From: Prosopocoilus inquinatus
Taxonomy: Eukaryota > Arthropoda > Insecta > Coleoptera > Lucanidae
Direction: 5' to 3'
DNA: 64,000 nucleotides
Assembly: GCA_036172665.1 (NCBI GenBank)
Contig: JAYKNF010000013.1
Coordinates: 1,860,001-1,924,000 of the forward strand
The position numbers were made by a program, and so were the translations under genes. Of the stretch, positions 54,318-64,000 are shown one piece after another. The notes under the pieces are model-generated. The model searched no databases. It worked only from the letters and a program-made list of their open reading frames with translations, and was not told where the DNA came from. Position 1 is the first letter of the stretch, and each line of letters opens with the position of its first letter.

Positions 54318-57300
54318 ATTAGATTTGTTCCTGTGATGTATCTAATCTATCCTTACTTATCTATCATGTTATTTTACGTTACGATGGACTCCAGTAACTC
54401 TGATATGAGATAAGCAGTTCTCGGACTCAGCAGGAGCTGGAAATAGTTTTGAACGAAATAACACGTATCAGCGTTGTTCCTGTCATGTATCTAATCGATT
54501 CTTACTTATCTATCATATTATTTGAAGTTACGATGGACTCCAGTATCTCTGATGTGAGATACGAAGTTTTCTGACGCAGCAGAAGCTGGAAATAGTTTTG
54601 AACGAAACAACACGTATTAGCGTTCTTCCTGTGAGGTATCTAATCGATCCTTACTTATCTATCATGTTATTTAAATTTACGATGGACTCCAGTAACTGTG
54701 ATGTGAGATACGAAGTTCTCGGACTCAGCAGGAGCTGGAAATAGTTTTGAACGAAATAACACGTATTAGCGTTGTTCCTGTGAGGTAACTAATCGATCCA
54801 TACTTATCTATCATGTTATTTAACGTTACAATAGACTCCAGTAACTCTGATGTGAGATACGAAGTTTTCGGACGCAGCAGAAGCTGGAAATAGTTCTGAA
54901 CGAAACGACACGTATTAGCGTTGTTCCTGTGATGTATCTAATCGACTCTTATTTATCTATCATGTTATTTGACGTTACGATGGACTCCAGAAACTCTGAT
55001 GTGAAATACGAAGTTCTCGGACGCAGCAGAAGCTGGAAATAATTTTGAACGAAACAACACGTATTAGCGTTGTTCCTGTGAGATATCTAATCGATCCTTA
55101 CTTATCTATCCTCTTATTTGACGTTACGATGGACTCCAGTAACTCTGATGTGAGATACGAAGTTTTCGGACGCAGCAGAAGCTGGAAAAAGTTTTGAACG
55201 AAACAACACGTATTAGCGTCGTTCCTGTGATATATCTAACCGATCCTTACTTATCTATCATGTTATTTGACTTTACGATGGACTCCAGTAACTCTGATGT
55301 GAGATACGAAGTTTTCGGACGCAGCAAAAGCTGGAAATAGTTTTGAACGAAACAGCACGTATTAGCGTTGTTCCTGTGATGTATCTAATCGATCCCTACT
55401 TATCTACTATGTTATTTGACGTTTCAACTTACTCCAGTAACTCTGATGTGAGATACGAAGTTTTCGGACGCAGCAGAAGCTGGAAACAGTTTTGAACGAA
55501 ACAACACGTATTAGCGTTGTTCCTGTGATGTATCTAATCGATCCCTACTTATCTACTATGTTATTTGACGTTTCAACGGACTCCAGTAACTCTGATGTGA
55601 GATACGAAGTTTTCGGACGCAGCAGAAGCTGGAAACAATTTTGAACGAAACAACACGTATTAGCGTTGTTCCTGTCATGTATCTAATCGATTCTTACTTA
55701 TCTATCATGTTATTTGACGTTACGATGTACTCCAGTAACTCTGATGTGAGATACGAAGTTTTCAGACGCAGCAGAAACTGGAAATAGTTTGGAACGAAAT
55801 AACACGTATTAGCGTTGATCCTGTCATGTATCTAATCGATTCTTACTTATCTATTATGTTATTTGACGTTACGAAAGACTCCAGTAACTCTGATGTGAGA
55901 TACGAAGTTTTCGGACGCAGCAGAAGCTGGAAATAGTTCTGAACGAAACGACACGTATTAGCGTTGTTCCTGTGATGTATCTAATCGATTCTTATTTATC
56001 TATCATGTTATTTGACGTTACGATGGACTCCAGTAACTCTGATGTGAGATACGAAGTTTTCGGACGCAGCAGAAGCTGGAAATAGTTTTGAACGAAATAA
56101 CACGTATTAGCGTTGTTGCTGTGATGTATCTAATCGATCCTTACTTATCTATCTTGTTATTTGACGTTACGATGGACTCCAGTAACTCTGATGTGAGATA
56201 CGAAGTTTTCGGACGCAGCAGAAGCTGGAAAAAGTTTTGAACGAAACAACACGTATTAGCGTCGTTCCTGTGATGTATCTAATCGATCCTTACTTATCTA
56301 TCCTCTTATTTGACGTTACGATGGACTCCAGTAACTCTGATGTGAGATACAAAGTTTTTGGACGCAGCAGCTGCTGGAAATAGTTTTAAACGAAACAACA
56401 CGTATTAGCGTTGTTCCTGTGCTGTATCTAATCGATCCTTACTTATCTATCATGTAATTTGACGTTTCGATGGACTCCAGTAACTCTGATGTGAGATACG
56501 ACGTTTTCGGACGCAGCAGAAGCTGGAAATAGTTTTTAACGAAACAACACATATTAGCGTTGTTCCTTTGATGTATCTAATCGATCCTTACTTATCTATC
56601 ATGTTATTTGACGTTTGGATGGACTCCAGTAACTCTGATGTGAGATACGAAGTTCTCGGACGCAGCAGAAGCTGGAAATAGTTTTAAACGAAACAACACG
56701 CATTAGCGTTGTTCCTGTGATGTATCTAATTGATCCTTACTCATCTATCATGTTATTTGGCGTTTCGATGGACTCCAGTAACTCTGATGTGAGATACAAA
56801 GTTTACGGACGCAGCAGAAGCTGGAAATAGGTTTAAATGAAACAACACGTATTAGCGTTGTTCCTGTGATGTATCTAATCGATCCTTACTCATCTATCAT
56901 GTTATTTGACGTTTGCATGGACTCCAGTAACCCCGATGTGAGATACCAAATTTTCGGACGCAGCAGCAGCTGGAAATAGTCTTAAACGAAACAACACATA
57001 TTAGCGTTGTTCCTGTGATGTATCTAATCGATCCTTACTCATCTATCATGTTATTTGACGTTTGGACGGACTCCAGTAACTCTGATGTGAGATACAAAGT
57101 TCTCGGACACAGCAGAAGCTGGAAATAGTTTTGAACGAAACAACACGTATTAGCGTTGTTCCTGTGCTGTATCTAATCGATCCTTACTTATCTATCATGT
57201 TATTTGACGTTTCGATGGACTCCATAACTCTGATGTGAGATACGACGTTTTCGGACGCAGCAGAAGCTGGAAATAGTTTTAAACGAAACAACACGTATTA

Positions 57301-57527
57301 GCGTTTTTCCTGTGATGTATCTAATCGATCCTTACTTATCTATCATGTTATTTGACGTTTGGATGGACTCCAGTAACTCTGATGTGAGATACGAAGTTCT
57401 CGGACGCAGCAGAAGCTGGAAATAGTTTTAAACGAAACAACACGCATTAGCGTTGTTCCTGTGATGTATCTAATCGATCCTTACTCATCTATCATTTTAT
57501 TTGGCGTTTCGATGGACTCCAGTAACT
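53977..57527. repeat. 4618-bp duplication, copy 1
   Basis: Shared with 58595-62145 at an offset of 4618 bp (31 x 149 minus 1). Checked pairs are attagatttg at 54318/58936 and aaagttttt at 56351/60969. The left limit is the a/g difference just before 53977 and 58595; the right limit is taactctg against taactttg at 57528/62146. Confidence 0.88.
56350..57525. repeat. Gamma-family insert 3
   Basis: Copy of insert 2 at offset 26,195 bp, with the same alpha return joint. The palindrome is at 56365-56376 and ccataac at 57222. Confidence 0.85.
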
Positions 57528-58287
57528 CTGATGTGAGATACGAAGTTTTCGGACGCAGCAGAAACTGGAAATAGTTTTGAACGAAATAACACGTATTAGC
57601 GTTGTTGCTGTGATGTATCTAATCGATCCTTACTTATCTATCTTGTTATTTGACGTTACGATGGACTCCAGTAACTCTGATGTGAGATACGAAGTTTTCG
57701 GACGCAGCAGAAGCTGGAAAAAGTTTTGAACGAAACAACACGTATTAGCGTCGTTCCTGTGATGTATCTAATCGATCCTTACTTATCTATCATGTTATTT
57801 GACTTTACTATGGACTCCAGTAATTCTGATGTGAGATACGAAGTTTTCGGACGCAGCAGAAGCTGGAAATAGTTTTGAACGAAACAACACGTATTAGCGT
57901 TGTTCCTGTGATGTATCTAATCGATCCCTACTTATCTACTGTGTTATTTAACGTTTCAACGGACTCCAGTAACTCTGATGTGAGATACGAAGTTTTCGGA
58001 CGCAGCAGAATCTGGAAACAGTTTTGAACGAAACAACACGTATTAGCGTTGTTCCTGTGATGTATCTAATCGATCCCTACTTATCTACTATGTTATTTGA
58101 CGCTTCAACGGACTCCAGTAACTCTGATGTGAGATACGAAGTTTTCGGACGCAGCAGAAGCTGGAAACAGTTTTGAACGAAACAACACGTATTAGCGTTG
58201 TTCCTGTCATGTATCTAATCGATTCTTACTTATCTATCATGTTATTTGACGTTACGATGTACTCCAGTAACTCTGATGTGAGATACG

Positions 58288-58594
58288 CAGTTCTCGGACT
58301 CAGCAGGAGCTGGAAATAGTTTTGAACGAAATAACACGTATCAGCGTTGTTCCTGTCATGTATCTAATCGATTCTTACTTATCTATCATATTATTTGAAG
58401 TTACGATGGACTCCAGTATCTCTGATGTGAGATACGAAGTTTTCTGACGCAGCAGAAGCTGGAAATAGTTTTGAACGAAACAACACGTATTAGCGTTCTT
58501 CCTGTGAGGTATCTAATCGATCCTTACTTATCTATCATGTTATTTAAATTTACGATGGACTCCAGTAACTGTGATGTGAGATACGAAGTTCTCG
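58288..58594. repeat. Two-monomer insertion inside an alpha monomer
   Basis: A ttacgatgtactcc monomer switches at 58288 to the cag-ttctcggactc end of another variant. Two further variants (tatcatatt and tttaaattt) follow, and the original monomer type resumes at about 58594 with cagcagaaactgg and tttggaacg. The matching place near 32093 has none of this. The net gain is 298 bp. Confidence 0.85.
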
Positions 58595-61500
58595 GACGCA
58601 GCAGAAACTGGAAATAGTTTGGAACGAAATAACACGTATTAGCGTTGATCCTGTCATGTATCTAATCGATTCTTACTTATCTATTATGTTATTTGACGTT
58701 ACGAAAGACTCCAGTAACTCTGATGTGAGATACGAAGTTTTCGGACGCAGCAGAAGCTGGAAATAGTTCTGAACGAAACGACACGTATTAGCGTTGTTCC
58801 TGTGATGTATCTAATCGATTCTTATTTATCTATCATGTTATTTGACGTTACGATGGACTCCAGTAACTCTGATGTGAGATACGAAGTTTTCGGACGCAGC
58901 AGAAGCTGGAAATAGTTTTGAACGAAATAACACGTATTAGATTTGTTCCTGTGATGTATCTAATCTATCCTTACTTATCTATCATGTTATTTTACGTTAC
59001 GATGGACTCCAGTAACTCTGATATGAGATACGCAGTTCTCGGACTCAGCAGGAGCTGGAAATAGTTTTGAACGAAATAACACGTATCAGCGTTGTTCCTG
59101 TCATGTATCTAATCGATTCTTACTTATCTATCATATTATTTGAAGTTACGATGGACTCCAGTATCTCTGATGTGAGATACGAAGTTTTCTGACGCAGCAG
59201 AAGCTGGAAATAGTTTTGAACGAAACAACACGTATTAGCGTTCTTCCTGTGAGGTATCTAATCGATCCTTACTTATCTATCATGTTATTTAAATTTACGA
59301 TGGACTCCAGTAACTGTGATGTGAGATACGAAGTTCTCGGACTCAGCAGGAGCTGGAAATAGTTTTGAACGAAATAACACGTATTAGCGTTGTTCCTGTG
59401 AGGTAACTAATCGATCCATACTTATCTATCATGTTATTTAACGTTACAATAGACTCCAGTAACTCTGATGTGAGATACGAAGTTTTCGGACGCAGCAGAA
59501 GCTGGAAATAGTTCTGAACGAAACGACACGTATTAGCGTTGTTCCTGTGATGTATCTAATCGACTCTTATTTATCTATCATGTTATTTGACGTTACGATG
59601 GACTCCAGAAACTCTGATGTGAAATACGAAGTTCTCGGACGCAGCAGAAGCTGGAAATAATTTTGAACGAAACAACACGTATTAGCGTTGTTCCTGTGAG
59701 ATATCTAATCGATCCTTACTTATCTATCCTCTTATTTGACGTTACGATGGACTCCAGTAACTCTGATGTGAGATACGAAGTTTTCGGACGCAGCAGAAGC
59801 TGGAAAAAGTTTTGAACGAAACAACACGTATTAGCGTCGTTCCTGTGATATATCTAACCGATCCTTACTTATCTATCATGTTATTTGACTTTACGATGGA
59901 CTCCAGTAACTCTGATGTGAGATACGAAGTTTTCGGACGCAGCAAAAGCTGGAAATAGTTTTGAACGAAACAGCACGTATTAGCGTTGTTCCTGTGATGT
60001 ATCTAATCGATCCCTACTTATCTACTATGTTATTTGACGTTTCAACTTACTCCAGTAACTCTGATGTGAGATACGAAGTTTTCGGACGCAGCAGAAGCTG
60101 GAAACAGTTTTGAACGAAACAACACGTATTAGCGTTGTTCCTGTGATGTATCTAATCGATCCCTACTTATCTACTATGTTATTTGACGTTTCAACGGACT
60201 CCAGTAACTCTGATGTGAGATACGAAGTTTTCGGACGCAGCAGAAGCTGGAAACAATTTTGAACGAAACAACACGTATTAGCGTTGTTCCTGTCATGTAT
60301 CTAATCGATTCTTACTTATCTATCATGTTATTTGACGTTACGATGTACTCCAGTAACTCTGATGTGAGATACGAAGTTTTCAGACGCAGCAGAAACTGGA
60401 AATAGTTTGGAACGAAATAACACGTATTAGCGTTGATCCTGTCATGTATCTAATCGATTCTTACTTATCTATTATGTTATTTGACGTTACGAAAGACTCC
60501 AGTAACTCTGATGTGAGATACGAAGTTTTCGGACGCAGCAGAAGCTGGAAATAGTTCTGAACGAAACGACACGTATTAGCGTTGTTCCTGTGATGTATCT
60601 AATCGATTCTTATTTATCTATCATGTTATTTGACGTTACGATGGACTCCAGTAACTCTGATGTGAGATACGAAGTTTTCGGACGCAGCAGAAGCTGGAAA
60701 TAGTTTTGAACGAAATAACACGTATTAGCGTTGTTGCTGTGATGTATCTAATCGATCCTTACTTATCTATCTTGTTATTTGACGTTACGATGGACTCCAG
60801 TAACTCTGATGTGAGATACGAAGTTTTCGGACGCAGCAGAAGCTGGAAAAAGTTTTGAACGAAACAACACGTATTAGCGTCGTTCCTGTGATGTATCTAA
60901 TCGATCCTTACTTATCTATCCTCTTATTTGACGTTACGATGGACTCCAGTAACTCTGATGTGAGATACAAAGTTTTTGGACGCAGCAGCTGCTGGAAATA
61001 GTTTTAAACGAAACAACACGTATTAGCGTTGTTCCTGTGCTGTATCTAATCGATCCTTACTTATCTATCATGTTATTTGACGTTTCGATGGACTCCAGTA
61101 ACTCTGATGTGAGATACGACGTTTTCGGACGCAGCAGAAGCTGGAAATAGTTTTTAACGAAACAACACATATTAGCGTTGTTCCTTTGATGTATCTAATC
61201 GATCCTTACTTATCTATCATGTTATTTGACGTTTGGATGGACTCCAGTAACTCTGATGTGAGATACGAAGTTCTCGGACGCAGCAGAAGCTGGAAATAGT
61301 TTTAAACGAAACAACACGCATTAGCGTTGTTCCTGTGATGTATCTAATTGATCCTTACTCATCTATCATGTTATTTGGCGTTTCGATGGACTCCAGTAAC
61401 TCTGATGTGAGATACAAAGTTTACGGACGCAGCAGAAGCTGGAAATAGGTTTAAATGAAACAACACGTATTAGCGTTGTTCCTGTGATGTATCTAATCGA

Positions 61501-62145
61501 TCCTTACTCATCTATCATGTTATTTGACGTTTGCATGGACTCCAGTAACCCCGATGTGAGATACCAAATTTTCGGACGCAGCAGCAGCTGGAAATAGTCT
61601 TAAACGAAACAACACATATTAGCGTTGTTCCTGTGATGTATCTAATCGATCCTTACTCATCTATCATGTTATTTGACGTTTGGACGGACTCCAGTAACTC
61701 TGATGTGAGATACAAAGTTCTCGGACACAGCAGAAGCTGGAAATAGTTTTGAACGAAACAACACGTATTAGCGTTGTTCCTGTGCTGTATCTAATCGATC
61801 CTTACTTATCTATCATGTTATTTGACGTTTCGATGGACTCCATAACTCTGATGTGAGATACGACGTTTTCGGACGCAGCAGAAGCTGGAAATAGTTTTAA
61901 ACGAAACAACACGTATTAGCGTTTTTCCTGTGATGTATCTAATCGATCCTTACTTATCTATCATGTTATTTGACGTTTGGATGGACTCCAGTAACTCTGA
62001 TGTGAGATACGAAGTTCTCGGACGCAGCAGAAGCTGGAAATAGTTTTAAACGAAACAACACGCATTAGCGTTGTTCCTGTGATGTATCTAATCGATCCTT
62101 ACTCATCTATCATTTTATTTGGCGTTTCGATGGACTCCAGTAACT
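58595..62145. repeat. 4618-bp duplication, copy 2
   Basis: Second copy of 53977-57527. After 62145 the first copy returns to alpha monomers, whereas this one continues in gamma monomers to the window edge. Confidence 0.88.
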
Positions 62146-64000
62146 TTGATGTGAGATACGAAGTTCTCGGACGCAGCTGAAGCTGGAAATAGTTTTAAAC
62201 GAAACAACACGCATTAGCGATGTTCCTGTGATGTATCTAATCGATCCTTACTCATCTATCATGTTATTTGACGTTTCGATGGACTCCAGTAACTTTGATG
62301 TGAGATACGAAGTTCTCGGACGCAGCTGAAGCTAGAAATAGTTTTAAACGAAACAACACGCATTAGCGTTGTTCCTGTGATGTATCTAATCGATCCTTAC
62401 TCATCTATCATGTTATTTGACGTTTCGATGGACTCCAGTAACTTTGATGTGAGATACGAAGTTCTCGGACGCAGCAGAAGCTGGAAATAGTTTTGAACGA
62501 AACAACACGTATTAGCGTTGTTCCTGTGATGTATCTAAACTATCCTTACTTATCTATCATGTTATTTGACGTTTCGATGGACTCCAGTAACTCTGATGTG
62601 AGATACGACGTTTTCGGACGCAGCAGAAGCTGGAAATAGTTTTTAACGAAACAACACATATTAGCGTTGTTCCTGTGATGTATCTAATCGATCCTTACTT
62701 ATCTATCATGTTATTTGACGTTTGGATGGACTCCAGTAACTCTGATGTGAGATACGAAGTTCTCGGAAGCAGCAGAAGCTGGAAATAGTTTTAAACGAAA
62801 CAACACGCATTAGCGTTGTTCCTGTGATGTATCTAATCGATCCTTACTCATCTATCATTTTATTTGGCGTTTCGATGGACTCCAGTAACTTTGATGTGAG
62901 ATACGAAGTTCTCGGACGCAGCTGAAGCTGGAAATAGTTTTAAACGAAACAACACATATTAGCGTTGTTCCTGTGATGTATCTAATCGATCCTTACTCAT
63001 CTATCATGTTATTTGACGTTTGGATGGACTCCAGTAACCCTGATGTGAGATACGAAATTTTCGGACGCAGCAGCAGCTGGAAATAGTTTTAAACGAAACA
63101 ACACATATTAGCGTTGTTCCTGTGATGTATCTAATCGATCCTTACTCATCTATCATGTTATTTGACGTTTGGACGGACTCCAGTAACTCTGATGTGAGAT
63201 ACAAAATTCTCGGACACAGCAGAAGCTGGAAATAGTTTTGAACGAAACAACACGCATTAGCGTTGTTCCTGTGATGTATCTAATCGATCCTTACTCATCT
63301 ATCATGTTATTTGACGTTTCGATGGACTCCATAACTCTGATGTGAGATACGAGGTTTTCGGACGCAGCAGAAGCTGGAAATAGTTTTAGACGAAACAACA
63401 CGTATTAGCGTTGTTCCTGTGATGTATCTAATCGATCCTTACTTATCTATCATGTTATTTGACGTTTGGATGGACTCCAGTAACTCTGATGTGAGATACG
63501 AAGTTCTCGGACGCAGCAGAAGCTGGAAATAGTTTTAAACGAAACAACACGCATTAGCGTTGTTCCTGTGATGTATCTAATCGATCCTTACTCATCTATC
63601 ATTTTATTTGGCGTTTCGATGGACTCCAGTAACTTTGATGTGAGATACGAAGTTCTCGGACGCAGCTGAAGCTGGAAATAGTTTTAAACGAAACAACACG
63701 CATTAGCGTTGTTCCTGTGATGTATCTAATCGATCCTTACTCATCTATCATGTTATTTGACGTTTCGATGGACTCCAGTAACTTTGATGTGAGATACGAA
63801 GTTCTCGGACGCAGCTGAAGCTAGAAATAGTTTTAAACGAAACAACACGCATTAGCGTTGTTCCTGTGATGTATCTAATCGATCCTTACATATCTATCAT
63901 GTTATTTTACGTTTGAATGGACTCCAGTAACTCTGATGTGAGATACAAAGTTTTTGGACGCAGCAGAAGCTGGAGGTAGTTTTGAACGAAACAACACGTA
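60968..64000. repeat. Gamma-family domain, continues past the right edge
   Basis: About 20 gamma monomers without return to alpha. Up to 62145 it copies insert 3. Beyond that, new variants occur (taactttgatg, cagctgaagctgg, gaagctagaaatag). A cattttatttggcg monomer recurs every five monomers (62111, 62856, 63600), and a ten-monomer period of 1489 bp is visible. The copies differ more from each other than alpha units do. This may be the edge of a longer, older gamma array. Confidence 0.8.

Larger units (their letters stand above)
54318..58935. repeat. Alpha HOR with gamma insert, 31 monomers (4618 bp)
   Basis: 31 x 149 minus 1 bp. It is a copy of 28123-32442 with two additional alpha monomers inserted near 58288-58594. 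A private gamta change occurs as tatcatgtaatttgacg near 56450, and ataagcag instead of atacgcag near 54412. Confidence 0.9.
50360..60339. repeat. 26-kb-offset duplication, copy 2
   Basis: This matches 24314-33846 with three added monomers. One is a repeated tcttattt/ttctgaacg monomer (53006-53154 and 53155-53303). The other two are inserted between 58288 and 58594, where an alpha monomer is split by copies of the tatcatatt and tttaaattt variants. All additions are whole monomers, so the 149-bp register is kept. Confidence 0.9.
1..64000. repeat. 149-bp satellite DNA array, about 430 monomers
   Basis: Every part of the window is a copy of one 149-bp unit in the same orientation. Successive cgat-phase starts at 1, 150, 299, 448 and 597 are exactly 149 apart, and the spacing holds to the right edge apart from a few small indels. 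The consensus is about 39.6% G+C with nine CpGs. No monomer is inverted, and no transposon, gene or unique spacer interrupts the array. Because 149 is not a multiple of three, reading frames rotate at each monomer and stop codons appear quickly, so the array is non-coding. The length, purity and nested higher-order structure are typical of centromeric or pericentromeric satellite; which of these applies cannot be told from sequence. Both window edges lie inside the array, so its full length is unknown. Confidence 0.98.

Noticed and set aside
1..64000. CRISPR array, because of regular direct repeats
   Set aside because: The entire 149-bp unit is repeated, with no alternation of constant repeats and unique spacers. 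The spacing and size do not fit.
1..64000. Tandem protein repeat gene (long coding repeat)
   Set aside because: 149 is not divisible by three and stop codons occur in all frames of the monomer; no long open frame exists on either strand.
1..64000. Ribosomal intergenic spacer, tRNA cluster or histone repeat
   Set aside because: No tRNA, 5S, rRNA or histone sequence is visible, and the 149-bp unit is too short to hold such genes.

Overview
The whole 64 kb window is one uninterrupted satellite-DNA array. A monomer of 149 bp is repeated head to tail about 430 times, always in the same orientation. I see no supportable protein gene, RNA gene, transposable element, CRISPR array or other unique DNA. 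The consensus monomer, counted by hand, is about 39.6% G+C with nine CpG dinucleotides (27 C, 32 G; observed/expected about 1.5). This is eukaryotic heterochromatin, probably centromeric or pericentromeric. The lack of CpG depletion argues against a heavily CpG-methylated vertebrate or plant genome and fits an invertebrate such as an insect. That taxon call is inference: nothing in the window names the species.

Layout: the monomers fall into three intermixed families. Alpha monomers form a higher-order repeat (HOR) of 19 ordered variants (19 x 149 = 2831 bp), with 20-, 27-, 29- and 31-monomer versions. Beta monomers are rich in the variants ttacaatagac, tcacttaac and ttgatgtgatat, and carry a 21-bp CCATT insertion and an 82-bp truncated monomer. 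Gamma monomers have tttcgatgg or tttggatgg, ttttaaacg and actcatc. Approximate map: alpha 1-1524; beta 1525-3447; alpha 3448-6576; beta 6577-10700; alpha 10701-12935; beta 12936-16083; alpha 16084-18318; beta 18319-19121; hybrid monomers to 19253; alpha with gamma inserts 19254-33846; beta 33847-35769; alpha 35770-38898; beta 38899-43022; alpha with a gamma insert 43023-60967; gamma 60968-64000, running off the right edge.

On top of the monomer and HOR levels lie nested duplications: 32,322 bp (1-12935 with 32323-44810), 26.0-26.5 kb (24314-33846 with 50360-60339), 6853 bp (19254-24350 with 26107-31203), 5383 bp in tandem (7553-12935, 12936-18318, part of a third), 4618 bp (53977-57527 with 58595-62145), 1489 bp (gamma, 61.5-63.85 kb) and 1125 bp (6577-7316 with 7702-8441). 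Nearly all offsets are whole multiples of 149 bp once the few small indels are counted. The joints are hybrid monomers, as expected for in-register unequal exchange or replication slippage.

No genes work together here. If the array has a function it is structural: the monomer is close to nucleosome-core length, and each carries a minus-strand 17-bp element partly resembling the CENP-B box. Both points are hypotheses.
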